A stretch of DNA of 64,000 bases from SAR202 cluster bacterium bin87 (GCA_002238825.1 MPNC01000004.1:193241-257240); one strand, 5' to 3'; positions 50,580-59,801 are shown, counted from the first letter of the stretch. Made by a program: numbers and translations. Notes: generated by a model from the letters alone, not told the origin.

Positions 50580-51695
50580 ATGACCTTGACCAAGATTGAG
50601 CCCCAGAACCTGCGAACCCCCGGCCCCACTCCCATCCCCGACGACATCGTCGATGAGATGTCCCTCCCCATGATCAACCACCGGGGTCCCGAGTTTAAGG
50701 AGCTGATCGAGGCCACCACCGGCGGTCTGAAGCAAGTCTTCATGACCAACAACGACCTCTACATCCTCACCTCCAGCGGCACCGGCGCCCTCGAAGCCGC
50801 CGTGGTCAACACCCTGTCCCCCGGCGACAAGGTCATCGCCGCCACCGCCGGCTCCTTCGGAGATCGCTTCGTGCAGATCGCCGAGGGCTACGGCGCCGAC
50901 GTGATCCGCATGGACTTCGAATGGGGCGACGCCATCGACCCCGAGGCCATACGCGCCGAGCTCCACAAGGACCCCGATATCAAGGCGGTGCTCGTCACTC
51001 ACAACGAGACCTCCACCGGCGTGACCCACGACCTGGAGTCCATCGCCCGCGTGGTCAAGGGTGAGTTTAACAAGCTCCTGCTGGTGGACGCCGTGAGCAG
51101 CCTCGGCTGCATCCCCCTCCCCGTGGACGGCTGGAACTGCGATGTCGTGGCCACCGGCTCCCAGAAGGGCTTCATGATCCCACCGGGCCTGGCCTTCATC
51201 AGCATCAGCGCCCGCGGCTGGGAAGCCTACGAAGACGCCAAAATGCCCCGGTTCTACTTCGACCTGATGGCCGCCGAGCGCTCCCTGTCCCGTGGCCAGA
51301 CCCCGTGGACGCCCAACGTCGCGCTCCTGTACGGCCTGCGACTGGGCCTCGACCACATCATCGGCGAAGGCCTGGAGAACGTGTACGAGCGTCACGCTGA
51401 GGTTGCCGACTACTGCCGCGCCGGCGTCAAGGCGTTGGGCCTGGAACTCCTGGCCAACGACGAATCCCGCGCCTCCAACACCGTCACCGGCATCAAGATG
51501 CCCGAGGACATCGACGGCGGCCGGCTCATGTCCATGATGCGCGAGGACGAAGGCGTCGTCCTGGCTGGCGGCCAGGGCAAGCTCACCGGCCACTGCTTCC
51601 GCATCGGCCACCTGGGCTGGGTGACCAAGGACGACATCACCGAGGTGCTGGAAGCCCTGGAGCGGGTGCTCCCCAAAGTCGGTTTCAAGAGTTAG
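50580..51695 (+). CDS. PLP-dependent aminotransferase, alanine-glyoxylate/serine-pyruvate type
   Basis: A 371-residue fold-type I class V aminotransferase. RTPGPTPIPDDIVDEM at the start, LTSSGTGALEAAVVNTL near residue 63, LVDAVSSLGCIPL near 170 and the PLP-binding Lys in TGSQKGFMIPPG near 197 are all present. Related enzymes transaminate serine, alanine or purine-derived amines. It may act with the glycine/serine pathway, which is inferred. CCAGGAG precedes the ATG. Confidence 0.9.
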   Translation: MTLTKIEPQNLRTPGPTPIPDDIVDEMSLPMINHRGPEFKELIEATTGGLKQVFMTNNDLYILTSSGTGALEAAVVNTLSPGDKVIAATAGSFGDRFVQIAEGYGADVIRMDFEWGDAIDPEAIRAELHKDPDIKAVLVTHNETSTGVTHDLESIARVVKGEFNKLLLVDAVSSLGCIPLPVDGWNCDVVATGSQKGFMIPPGLAFISISARGWEAYEDAKMPRFYFDLMAAERSLSRGQTPWTPNVALLYGLRLGLDHIIGEGLENVYERHAEVADYCRAGVKALGLELLANDESRASNTVTGIKMPEDIDGGRLMSMMREDEGVVLAGGQGKLTGHCFRIGHLGWVTKDDITEVLEALERVLPKVGFKS

Positions 51696-51714
51696 TCCAA
51701 ACGCGAAACTCGGC

Positions 51715-51740
51715 GGGGGCGAATGATCATTCGCCCCCAC
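51715..51740. repeat. Family B palindrome, copy 5
   Basis: GGGGGCGAATGATCATTCGC then CCCCAC: the variant with five G residues. It lies 20 bases after the aminotransferase stop. Confidence 0.8.
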
Positions 51741-51754
51741 GTTTATTTACTGCC

Positions 51755-52216
51755 ATGTCATCCATCTCTCAACTGCAACAGGCAATGGCGGCCTTGCGCC
51801 TTTCCCTGGCTGAAATCCGCCACAAGGAAGAACAGCTGGACACGAGCATTGCCCAGTTCCGCACCCAGCTGCGCCGGCTACCCCGCCAGACCATCTACGG
51901 CCGGGCCCCGCTGGACATGGCCCTGTCGGCCATGGGTGAGGTTGAAGAGCGGCTGCGCGACGCCGAGGAGAACCACCGGCGCCTGCTCACCATCAAGAAG
52001 GCGGCGCTGGACGAACTGGCCGCGCTGGAATCGGTCCAGCAGGTCGACAAGGCCCGCAAGGAGTTGGCCCAGCTGAAACAGCAGGCCGGCCGCCAGGAGC
52101 CTTCACCGGAAGGCGCGGCGGAGATCCGACGCCTCGAACAGTTCATCGCTGAACACAGCAAGCGCGCTGAGCAGGCGATCACCGCCAGTTTCGAGGAGCG
52201 GCGCGGCCAGCGTTAG
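51755..52216 (+). CDS. Coiled-coil hypothetical protein
   Basis: A 153-residue protein, almost all heptad-like helix (LQQAMAALRLSLAEIRHKEE, AALDELAALESVQQVDKARK, IRRLEQFIAEHSKRAEQAI), with a short YGRAPLDMALS break in the middle, so it may fold as a hairpin of two helices. No enzyme motif. It sits 14 bases after a family B palindrome and has no strong ribosome site. Function unknown. Confidence 0.65.
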   Translation: MSSISQLQQAMAALRLSLAEIRHKEEQLDTSIAQFRTQLRRLPRQTIYGRAPLDMALSAMGEVEERLRDAEENHRRLLTIKKAALDELAALESVQQVDKARKELAQLKQQAGRQEPSPEGAAEIRRLEQFIAEHSKRAEQAITASFEERRGQR

Positions 52217-52295
52217 CGCCGGTCACGGGGCCGATCAGAGACCCGAACAACCACGTTGGCGGCAACGCCAGAAAGGATCGCAGGAGCATCATCGC

Positions 52296-53399
52296 ATGAA
52301 AGCATCCTATCTCGGCGCCATGGGATACGCCCACCGGCGGGACTTTCCTCCCACCTGGCCCACGCCGCCATCCTACAGCGACCCCACGACCTCGGTGCAA
52401 AGCTACCAGGACGGCATCGAAGAGTGCGAATTCGCCGAGGAAATGGGCTTCGAGTGGGTCAGCTTCTCCGAGCACCACTACTCCGGTCGCATCGCCACCG
52501 GCACGCCCGCCGTCATGGCCGCCGCCGTCGCGGAGCGGTGCAAGTCGGTGAAGATCGCCATGCTGGGCCCGCTGCTCCCCCTCAACAACCCCATCCGCGC
52601 GGCGGAAGAGCTCACCCTGCTGGACAACATCACCAACGGCCGCCTGGTCATGGGCTTCCTCCGCGGCACCCCCAACGAGGACCAGGTGTACGGCGTCCAT
52701 CCTTCAGAGGGGCGCGGACGCCTCCTCGAAGGCATGGATCTGATCCTCAAGGCCATGACCGAACCCGAACCCTTCTCCTGGGAGGGCCGCTACTACCAGT
52801 ACCGCACCGTGGCCGTCTGGCCGCGTCCGGTGCAGCAACCCTTCCCGTCGGCCCTCGTGGCCACACGCAGCGATGACGCGGTGCAATACGCCGCGGAGCA
52901 CGGATTGGGCCTCGGCGTATCCTTCGTGCCCTGGGAACAGGTGGCGGGCATCACTGAGAAATACCTGAAATGGTGCGACGAAGCTGGCTGGCAGCCGGAA
53001 CCGGACCAGCTGGTGTTTCGCGGCAGCATTTACCTGGCCGAAACTGACCGCGAAGCCCAGGACTGGTTCAACGCCCAGACCGACCAGGGCCGCGCCCCGG
53101 GCATGGCTCTACGCTCCTCGGTGTCCCAGGTGATCCAGGCCTCTCGCTCCGGCCAGGACGTTGACTACCGCAACGTATTCGCCGGCAGCGCCAGCGGCGA
53201 CATCGTGGGCGGCGCGCCGGGCCTCACCTTCGTCGGCGGGCCCGATACCGTCTTTGAACAGATCAAGGCCTACCACGACCAGTGCGGCACCGGCGTCATT
53301 GACCTCTTTTTCCAGCAACCGAGCCTGACTCACCGCGACGTGATGGCCGAGATCGACCTGTTTGGTCGTGAGGTCCTGCCTCGCCTCAAGGAGCTGTAA
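52296..53399 (+). CDS. LLM class flavin-dependent oxidoreductase
   Basis: A 367-residue luciferase-like monooxygenase. GFEWVSFSEHHYSGRIATGT near residue 50, VKIAMLGPLLPLNNPIRAAE near 85 and LLDNITNGRLVMGFLRGTPN near 107 are typical. The family oxidises aldehydes, alkanes or sulfonates with FMNH2. It belongs to the bacterial LLM group distinct from the F420 type at 44202. Coupled to the next gene (3-base gap). Confidence 0.85.
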   Translation: MKASYLGAMGYAHRRDFPPTWPTPPSYSDPTTSVQSYQDGIEECEFAEEMGFEWVSFSEHHYSGRIATGTPAVMAAAVAERCKSVKIAMLGPLLPLNNPIRAAEELTLLDNITNGRLVMGFLRGTPNEDQVYGVHPSEGRGRLLEGMDLILKAMTEPEPFSWEGRYYQYRTVAVWPRPVQQPFPSALVATRSDDAVQYAAEHGLGLGVSFVPWEQVAGITEKYLKWCDEAGWQPEPDQLVFRGSIYLAETDREAQDWFNAQTDQGRAPGMALRSSVSQVIQASRSGQDVDYRNVFAGSASGDIVGGAPGLTFVGGPDTVFEQIKAYHDQCGTGVIDLFFQQPSLTHRDVMAEIDLFGREVLPRLKEL

Positions 53400-53402
53400 A
53401 AA

Positions 53403-53975
53403 GTGGCCTCTGACCAGGTGCGCGAAAGCGTCGTTATCCTCGACGGATCAGAAGCGAGGTCCAGCAACTTGCGGGACGGCCTGGCCCAACGCTGGGTGGT
53501 GCTGGAACCGCGTTTGGACGACTTTGGCCCCGGCGCCGAAGACCAGGTGGCCGCAGCGGTTGCTCCGCTGGCCTCCGGACCATACGGGCTTGTGGGCGTT
53601 TCCGCCGCCGCGACGGTGGCCATCCGCCATGCTCTGCGATCGCCGGAAAGCGTAGCGGCGCTGATCCTGGTGTCACCCATGGCGGTACGGCCCGCCGGAT
53701 CGCCGGTCGGGGCTACCCACGATCTGGAGGCACAGCTCGACCAAATCCAGTGCCCCACGCTCGCCGTTTTCGGACAGGCGGACGGCACGATTGACCCGGC
53801 AGCTCCCAGCATTTACCGGAGCCGCATCCCCAACTGCAACGTCGCTTTCGTGTACGATGCCGGCCACGACATTGCTGCCGAGCGTCCGCAATCTCTGCTC
53901 AACCTCGTCACGGACTACCTCGAGAGGCGCGAGACTTTCATCGTGCAGAGCCGCAGCGGCGCCATCAACCCCTGA
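53403..53975 (+). CDS. Alpha/beta hydrolase-like protein (short)
   Basis: A 190-residue protein. LVGVSAAATVAIRHAL near residue 60 is a nucleophile-elbow-like G-x-S-x-A, ILVSP follows, LAVFGQADGTIDPAA holds the acid, and VYDAGHDIAAERP the His. It is shorter than most alpha/beta hydrolases (no long N-terminal strands). Start is GTG at 53403, three bases after the LLM stop, so it is probably translated with it. Confidence 0.72.
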   Translation: MASDQVRESVVILDGSEARSSNLRDGLAQRWVVLEPRLDDFGPGAEDQVAAAVAPLASGPYGLVGVSAAATVAIRHALRSPESVAALILVSPMAVRPAGSPVGATHDLEAQLDQIQCPTLAVFGQADGTIDPAAPSIYRSRIPNCNVAFVYDAGHDIAAERPQSLLNLVTDYLERRETFIVQSRSGAINP

Positions 53976-54015
53976 TCTGGGCCGCTATAGGGTCTTTCGG
54001 TTCTTCCTGATCCCT

Positions 54016-54089
54016 CATACCGGCGAAAGCCGGAATCTCGAGTCCTCTACTGCAAAGACCCTCTGGGTTCCCGCGAAAGCGGGAACGAC
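54016..54089. repeat. Family D inverted repeat, copy 2
   Basis: ATACCGGCGAAAGCCGGAAT on the left and GTTCCCGCGAAAGCGGGAAC on the right; each is a small hairpin. It lies between convergent genes. Confidence 0.7.
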
Positions 54090-54128
54090 GGGATAAGGAT
54101 TTTGAATTCTGGAAGGCGCTGTTGGCCG

Positions 54129-54659
54129 CTAGTTGCCCGACGAGCGCGCCTGCTGCCCTTCCTGCAACTCGTCGATCTGTTCCCGCGTGCGTCCGTAGAT
54201 CTGCGGCACGTCCCAGCCCTGCAGTCCGGCGTAGGTGTCGATCTGCGAGCGATGGTGCACTTCGTGTTCCACCAGCATCATCAGGATCCGCCAGCCGCTG
54301 AGCATTCCGTCGGTGTCGATCATCTTGATCCGCCGCGTCAGCCAGTCCGCGGGTGTGCCATCCAGCCGGCTGCGGAACTCGGTAGCCGAGACCTCCAGCG
54401 CCGGGACCCAGTCGTCGATTGACGCCGTGCTGGGAACCTCCCAGTCGTACAACCATCCCTCGTTGCGGTAGGCCCGCGCAAAGTACATCCGCGACTCGCA
54501 GATGTGATGCACGATCTGGGCGATGCTCCACGCGTTCTCGCCCTCGCCCGCCGGCGGCGCCCACGATTCCGCCGGAGACGGCAGCGCCTGGATGTCCCGC
54601 ACGGTGCGGCGGTGTATCCCGTCGAAGTAACGCAGGAATGCCTGTGGGTCGTTCAGCAT
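54129..54659 (-). CDS. DinB family protein
   Basis: A 176-residue four-helix protein. FDGIHRRTVRDIQALP near residue 10, WSIAQIVHHICESRMYFA near 43 and LVEHEVHHRSQIDTYAGLQG near 128 carry the three metal-binding histidines of the DinB superfamily. The ATG at 54659 overlaps the stop of the Uma2 gene upstream. The substrate is unknown. Confidence 0.82.
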   Translation of the reverse strand: MLNDPQAFLRYFDGIHRRTVRDIQALPSPAESWAPPAGEGENAWSIAQIVHHICESRMYFARAYRNEGWLYDWEVPSTASIDDWVPALEVSATEFRSRLDGTPADWLTRRIKMIDTDGMLSGWRILMMLVEHEVHHRSQIDTYAGLQGWDVPQIYGRTREQIDELQEGQQARSSGN

Positions 54660-55462
54660 GGCGTGGCATCTCCTTCAGTTTCATTCTCTTCGCCGTTTCT
54701 GCGACCAAGCAGTTCCCGCAGCCGCTCAACCTCCGCAAGAGCGGCGTCGCGCTCTTCCCGGGCTGCGTCCCGCTGATCCTCGGCCGCGATTGCGGCAGCC
54801 TGTTCCGCCCGCCAGTTCCGTTGGTACGTTCCATGCGCAGGGTCGAACACCAGCGGCCAGCCGTCATCCCAGCATATGCTTATACCGAGAAGCGGACTAT
54901 ACACCTTGAGGATGCCGTCGGGTTCGCGGGTTTGCGGCAACTCCCGGTAGCTTCCGTCAACCAGTTCACCGCCCCATATGGGCTGCCCGTGATACCGCCC
55001 GCCGGTTGGGTCAAAGCGCCAGAATTCTGGGATGCCGATGGCAGCGTAGATGGCAGGTTTACGGTTGATGTCCGCGCTGGCGGTGCTCTCGGACGCGATT
55101 TCCATAGCCCAGTCGGGCGGCTTCCCCACCTCCCAGGGCAGGTAGATTTTGCGGGGTCGAATCGCCTCGGCGTCCACGCCAAAGGCCAGATAGATATCGG
55201 GCGCCGCCCGCACGTTCAGGTTGCTCGGGTCGTAGCAGATGAAGGTTTCATTATCCAGAAATACGTCGGGGCGCTGATTGAAATCGGTGAAACGGGCGCG
55301 GAAGAGGCCAAGGATTTCCGCCAGTTCGAGGTTCTGTTCCATGGCGTCCGGGGTCACATTCTTCTCATTGGGGTCGAATTCCAGGCTGGCGTAGTCAATC
55401 TCGCCCTGCCGCCGGTAGGGCAGCATCTTTGCGCCGCTGGGTGTCTTGGGGGCCGCCATCAT
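54653..55462 (-). CDS. Uma2 family protein with C-terminal coiled coil
   Basis: A 269-residue Uma2/DUF820 protein. RAAPDIYLAFG near residue 93 and WAMEIASESTASADINRKPA near 123 form the PD...E.A..K core, followed by IPEFWRFDPTGGRYHG. The C-terminal 60 residues form a coiled coil (QRDAAREERDAALAEVERLR). Start at the ATG pair 55462/55459 is chosen because of GGGAG upstream and because the GMC gene on the other strand begins further out. Close in layout to the protein at 40699. Confidence 0.78.
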   Translation of the reverse strand: MMAAPKTPSGAKMLPYRRQGEIDYASLEFDPNEKNVTPDAMEQNLELAEILGLFRARFTDFNQRPDVFLDNETFICYDPSNLNVRAAPDIYLAFGVDAEAIRPRKIYLPWEVGKPPDWAMEIASESTASADINRKPAIYAAIGIPEFWRFDPTGGRYHGQPIWGGELVDGSYRELPQTREPDGILKVYSPLLGISICWDDGWPLVFDPAHGTYQRNWRAEQAAAIAAEDQRDAAREERDAALAEVERLRELLGRRNGEENETEGDATPC

Positions 55463-55535
55463 CGAACTCCCGGCTGGGCCGTTTGTGCCGATAGTGTAGA
55501 ATCGGCCATCAGAAACCGCAAGCGAGGGTATGGTC

Positions 55536-57071
55536 ATGAAGTATGACGTGATTGTCGTGGGCTCCGGTTCCGCCGGTTCCGTGGTTGCAAGCCGGTTATC
55601 CGAAGACCCCAACCGCTCGGTGCTGCTCCTGGAAGCCGGGCAGGACTATCCCGTCGCCGACCACCTCCCCGATGTCGTCCGCGACGGCTACTCCAACGCG
55701 GGCGAGCAGCCCGGCTCCCCGGTCTCCTGGAATCTGCACGGCACCATCAACGACCAGCAGGGCGAGATCAACATCGCCCAGGGCAAGGTCATCGGCGGCT
55801 CCGGATCCATCAACGGCCAGGTCTACCTGCGCGGCCTGCCCGAGGACTTCGAGCGGTGGGCATCCTTCGGCAATGAGGAGTGGAGCTACCTGAAGGTCCT
55901 GCCCTTCTTCCGCAAGGCCGAGACCGACCTGGACATCCAGGACGACTTCCACGGCAGCGAGGGTCCCATCCCCATCATCCGCCGTGAGAACCAACCCTGG
56001 CCCGATGTCCAGAAGGCCTTCCACGCCGCCGCCATGGAACGCGGCTACGCGTACAACCCCGATCTCAACGGCCCCGACTCCCCTGGCATCGGCGCCATAC
56101 CCATGAACAACCAGGCCGGCGTCCGCATGAGCACCGCCATCACGCACCTGAATCCGGTGCGCCACCGCCTCAACCTGACCGTCAAGGGCAACGTCTTCGT
56201 CCGGCGCGTCCTCTTCGACGGCAACGACGTCGCCGGCGTCGAGGTCGAGAGCGGCGGTGAGATCTTCACCGTGGAAGGCGACCAAGTGGTGCTCAGCGCC
56301 GGCGCGTTGAAGTCGCCCCACATCCGGATGCTGTCCGGCGTCGGCCCAAGGGATCAACTGGCTCAATTCGGCATACCCGTCATCCACGAACTCCCCGGCG
56401 TCGGCCAGAACCTCTTCAACCATCCCATGGGCAACGTCTCCTTCCGGGTGAAGGACAACGTCGAGCTTCACGCCAACGCTGGCGCGCTGAGGTTCGGGTT
56501 GCGCGTTACCTCAGAAGAACCCTCGTATCCCAGCGACGTCATGCTGCACACCCTGGGTGTGTTCAACGTGATGACCGGCGAGCACCTGCCGGACCGCATC
56601 GCTCGCATCGCCTGTGCCCTGGAGCTGCCCGATGGTTCCGGCTGGGTGCGCCTCGCATCGTCCGACCCGACGCAGCAGCCTGACATCAACTACCGCTACC
56701 TGCACAACGAGAACGACATGCGCCGCATGCGTGACGCGGTGCGCCTTGCGGCCAACATGCTGGAATCCGAGGCGTATCGCGACGTGATCGATCACCGCAC
56801 CGCGCCGGCGGATGATGTGCTCACTGACGACGATGCCCTGGACGCCTGGATACGCCAGACCGTCGGCACCTCGCGCCACGTCTCGGGAACCTGCCGCATC
56901 GGCCCCGACGGCGACGCCATGGCCGTCACCGATCAGCAGTGCCGCGTTCGCGGAGTGCAGGGCCTGTGGGTCGCCGACTCGTCCATCATGCCCCAGGTCA
57001 CCCGCGCCAACACCAATGCCACCGCCATCATGATCGGCGAGCGCGTCGCCGACTGGATCGCCACACAATAG
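55536..57071 (+). CDS. GMC family oxidoreductase (second paralogue)
   Basis: A 511-residue FAD alcohol oxidase. MKYDVIVVGSGSAGSVVASR, LLLEAGQDY, GSGSINGQVYLRG, LSAGALKSPHIRMLSGVGP and the active-site His in TSRHVSGTCRIG match the paralogue at 22119 block for block. ATG at 55536 is preferred over 55530 because of the spacing from GAGGG. It is divergent from the Uma2 gene, so the two share a short promoter region. Confidence 0.9.
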   Translation: MKYDVIVVGSGSAGSVVASRLSEDPNRSVLLLEAGQDYPVADHLPDVVRDGYSNAGEQPGSPVSWNLHGTINDQQGEINIAQGKVIGGSGSINGQVYLRGLPEDFERWASFGNEEWSYLKVLPFFRKAETDLDIQDDFHGSEGPIPIIRRENQPWPDVQKAFHAAAMERGYAYNPDLNGPDSPGIGAIPMNNQAGVRMSTAITHLNPVRHRLNLTVKGNVFVRRVLFDGNDVAGVEVESGGEIFTVEGDQVVLSAGALKSPHIRMLSGVGPRDQLAQFGIPVIHELPGVGQNLFNHPMGNVSFRVKDNVELHANAGALRFGLRVTSEEPSYPSDVMLHTLGVFNVMTGEHLPDRIARIACALELPDGSGWVRLASSDPTQQPDINYRYLHNENDMRRMRDAVRLAANMLESEAYRDVIDHRTAPADDVLTDDDALDAWIRQTVGTSRHVSGTCRIGPDGDAMAVTDQQCRVRGVQGLWVADSSIMPQVTRANTNATAIMIGERVADWIATQ

Positions 57072-57096
57072 GCCCAACGGCATCCCACCGCGAAAC

Positions 57097-57124
57097 GTAG
57101 GGGCGAATGATTATTCGCCCCTAC
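57097..57124. repeat. Family B palindrome, copy 6
   Basis: GTAGGGGCGAATGATTATTC then GCCCCTAC. It lies between the convergent GMC and amidase genes. Confidence 0.85.
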
Positions 57125-57161
57125 CGATTTCATGGGCAACGGCCTTGGCGCCGGCCAAGCC

Positions 57162-58559
57162 CTACACCGGCGGCCGCAGGTTGTGCTCCGTGGCCTTCTC
57201 GTAGGCGTCTCCGATCTGCACCAGCAGCGGCTCGGACAGGTGCTGGCCCACAAACTGGATGCTCATGGGCAGTCCTTCGCTGTTCAGGCCCGCCGGCAGT
57301 GAGATCGTCGGCGCGCCGTTGAAATCATAGGGGATGGTGAAACGACCCCAGGTCCACTCGTCGTCGCCCATGGGACCGTAAAGCTCCTCAGGCGTGACCC
57401 GGCCGGGCGGAGTTGTCATGGACGGGCAAACCAGCACGTCGATGTCCTCAAATACGCCGGCCAGCGTGCCGTTGCACGCCAGGCGCACCTGATTGGCGGC
57501 GGCGAACTCGGCCGCGCTGTACCCGCTGCCCTTTTCCAGCCAGCCGCGGAACCACGGGCCATACTCATCGGCCCGCGAGGGATAGGTGTCCCGGTGAGCC
57601 GCTGCGGCCTCAGCGGAACACAACACGCCCCAAGCGCGGGAGAACGGCAGGGTATCCGGCATCTCCACCGTCACCAACTGCGCCCCCATGCTCTCCAGCA
57701 GCCTCGCGCCGGCCATTGCGGCCTCGGCCATCCCGTCGTCCACATCGTCGCCGATGTAGCGCTCGTCCACACCGATTCGGATCCCTTCAACGCCTCTGCC
57801 CAGGCCCGACAGCATGGCGGGGACCGGAGAGCGCAAGGACGTCGGGTCATTGGGATCGTGGCCGGCAAGGGCCTGCAGCATGATCCCGGCGTCGGCGGCG
57901 GAGCGGGTCATGGGACCAACATGGTCCAGCGACTCCGCCAGCGCCAGCACCCCGTGCCGGCTGACCCGGCCCCACGTCGGCTTGATGCCCACGGTGCCGC
58001 AGGCCGCCGCCGGAAACCGGATCGACCCGCCCGTGTCGCTGCCCAGCGAGCCGTAGCACAGGCCCGCCGCCGTGGCCACTCCCGATCCACTGGAAGAGGC
58101 GCCGGCCCAGCGGTCCGCGCCCCACGGGTTGATGGGGATGTCAAAGGCCGGATTGTACCCGGCCATGGCCCCTTCCGTGAGGTTCAGCTTGCCCAGGATC
58201 ACCGCGCCGGCATCGTTGAGACGGCGCACCACCGTGCTGTCGAAATCAGGCACCAGGTCCCGGAGTACCTGCGTACCACCCATGGTGACAACACCCGTGG
58301 TGAAGCACAGGTCTTTTACTGCAATGGGCACGCCGTGCAGCGTGCCGCGGTAGCGCCGCGAAGCGATTTCCGCCTCCGCGGCCCGCGCCGCCGCCATTGC
58401 CTGTTCAGCCATGACGGTCGCGTAGCTCTTCAACTCACCATCCAGCGCGGCGATGCGATTCAACTGGGCTTCGGTCAGTTCAACGGGTGAGATCTCGCGC
58501 GACCGGATCCGCTCCGCCACCTCGGTGATGGTCTGGTAGTGCAACGGCGTGTCCGTCAT
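57162..58559 (-). CDS. Amidase (amidase signature family)
   Basis: A 465-residue amidase. HGVPIAVKDLCFTTG (catalytic Lys, near residue 80), WAGASSSGSGVATAAGLC (first Ser, near 153) and GSDTGGSIRFPAAACGTVGI (second Ser, near 178) complete the Ser-Ser-Lys triad. It hydrolyses an amide; the natural substrate is unknown. It is not obviously GatA because no gatB/C genes are near. AAGGAGC precedes the ATG. Confidence 0.9.
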   Translation of the reverse strand: MTDTPLHYQTITEVAERIRSREISPVELTEAQLNRIAALDGELKSYATVMAEQAMAAARAAEAEIASRRYRGTLHGVPIAVKDLCFTTGVVTMGGTQVLRDLVPDFDSTVVRRLNDAGAVILGKLNLTEGAMAGYNPAFDIPINPWGADRWAGASSSGSGVATAAGLCYGSLGSDTGGSIRFPAAACGTVGIKPTWGRVSRHGVLALAESLDHVGPMTRSAADAGIMLQALAGHDPNDPTSLRSPVPAMLSGLGRGVEGIRIGVDERYIGDDVDDGMAEAAMAGARLLESMGAQLVTVEMPDTLPFSRAWGVLCSAEAAAAHRDTYPSRADEYGPWFRGWLEKGSGYSAAEFAAANQVRLACNGTLAGVFEDIDVLVCPSMTTPPGRVTPEELYGPMGDDEWTWGRFTIPYDFNGAPTISLPAGLNSEGLPMSIQFVGQHLSEPLLVQIGDAYEKATEHNLRPPV

Positions 58560-58576
58560 GGCATTGCTCCTTCAGG

Positions 58577-58972
58577 CTAGGCGGCCGGCTGCACCAGCTC
58601 GATCAGCACGTCGTCCGGCCCCTCGATGTACGAAAGCTTGGAACCCGTGGGCGTCTCGGTGATGGGCAGCACCGTGCGGATACCGGCGGCAGTCAGCCGC
58701 TCCATCTCCGCCTCGATGTCCTCCACGTCGAACCCGAAGTGCTCCAGCCCCAGCCGGTTCAGCTCGGCGACGGGGCGCTCGTCTGACGATCCCGGCGGCT
58801 TCGATGAAACGTTGAGCCGGCAAGCTCCGCCCATCTCCATGCCGATGGTGATGGTGCGCGGCATCACCTCCCGTTCGGATACGATGCGGGCGTTGAAGTG
58901 CTTCTCGTACCACGCCGCCGTGGCGTGTGGGTCCGCGGCGCGGATGTGCACGTGGTTGATGCGGTATTCCAT
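58577..58972 (-). CDS. VOC family (glyoxalase/dioxygenase-like) protein
   Basis: A 131-residue protein of two beta-alpha-beta-beta-beta units. RINHVHIRAADPHATAAWYE at the start and EHFGFDVEDIEAEMERLTAA near residue 80 carry the His and the paired motifs; YIEGPDDVLIELVQP ends with the Glu of the usual metal site. VOC members include glyoxalases, dioxygenases and epimerases. It lies 17 bases upstream of the amidase gene on the same strand, so they may be one unit. Confidence 0.85.
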   Translation of the reverse strand: MEYRINHVHIRAADPHATAAWYEKHFNARIVSEREVMPRTITIGMEMGGACRLNVSSKPPGSSDERPVAELNRLGLEHFGFDVEDIEAEMERLTAAGIRTVLPITETPTGSKLSYIEGPDDVLIELVQPAA

Positions 58973-58985
58973 GATTGGCCTCCCT

Positions 58986-59384
58986 TCAGGCGTCGCGTTG
59001 GTAGATGTTTAGCATGGTGTCGATGAACGCTTGCGCTTGTTCCCAAGCTTCAGCAAACTCTGCAGGGTTCAGGTTTCCACGATCCGCATGGATGTGGAGT
59101 CGGTCGGCGCGTTGCCAATTTTGCATCAGGGTCGGTCCGTTCGGAACCTCTGTTGTGATCTCCCGTAATGCGCTGACCTTGCCGCCAGTAGTACCGGGGT
59201 TTTGGTCACGCTGATTGGCCACGGCATTGATGCACTGCTTGGCGGATTCATACAAGAGTGCGGCGGCACAGTCAGCGTCTGAGTCTCGTTGCAGCAGCAA
59301 CCCGGCTTGACGACGGTAGTTGCGGGCTCTGGCCTCGTGTCTGATGGCTCGCTCACGGTATTGCTCGGAGCGGCTAGAGCTCAT
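58986..59384 (-). CDS. Small helical protein, HEPN/PaREP1-like (second of a pair)
   Basis: A 132-residue helical protein. DCAAALLYESAKQCINAVAN near residue 38 and RADRLHIHADRGN near 95 resemble the A..LYE.A and LH.H motifs of the small helical family. Its ATG overlaps the end of the preceding gene by 11 bases. No recognised enzyme residues. Confidence 0.62.
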   Translation of the reverse strand: MSSSRSEQYRERAIRHEARARNYRRQAGLLLQRDSDADCAAALLYESAKQCINAVANQRDQNPGTTGGKVSALREITTEVPNGPTLMQNWQRADRLHIHADRGNLNPAEFAEAWEQAQAFIDTMLNIYQRDA

Positions 59385-59736
59385 GGAGACACTCTTTGAT
59401 GAACTGCTCCGCCGTTTCGTACGCCAGTTCCAGTTGGTAACTCTCCAGTACTCCCATTTCCGCGTGGTCTTTCAACAAGGAACCCGGAGCCAGGCCACCT
59501 CGATAGCGCCACTTGGGCACGGACCCGTCCGCTTCCAGTCCCCTGGCTAGATCGATGAGGTCGCCCTCATCCACACTGCCGAGTTCCACACCGTGAGCGT
59601 CGGCCAACGCGATAAAAGTCGCTTGCGTCGCCTGCCACATCAGCCCCGCGGCCTTCCGGTGATTTCCCACCTCTCGCTCTCGCTTGGAAGCATCCACATA
59701 TTCAAGTGGTGTCATCCCCATCGCCGGCGCGCTCAT
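59374..59736 (-). CDS. Small helical protein, HEPN/PaREP1-like (first of a pair)
   Basis: A 120-residue helical protein. RKAAGLMWQATQATFIALAD near residue 30 has the A..LMW.AT motif, and, like the first gene of the pair at 2915, it lacks the LH..FY motif. ATG at 59736 is preferred because GAGGGAG precedes it; a GTG four codons upstream is an alternative. TTGCTATAAT is the promoter. Paired with 58986. Confidence 0.62.
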   Translation of the reverse strand: MSAPAMGMTPLEYVDASKREREVGNHRKAAGLMWQATQATFIALADAHGVELGSVDEGDLIDLARGLEADGSVPKWRYRGGLAPGSLLKDHAEMGVLESYQLELAYETAEQFIKECLHEL

Positions 59737-59795
59737 AATCTCCCTCACGAGACCCTATCGTTCGTCTCGATGGTTCAAACCGATTCTGTTTCTGC

Positions 59796-59801
59796 ATTAT
59801 A
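59796..59801 (-). promoter_or_regulatory. Extended -10 promoter of the second small helical pair
   Basis: TTGCTATAAT on the minus strand, 60 bases upstream of the ATG at 59736. Confidence 0.55.
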
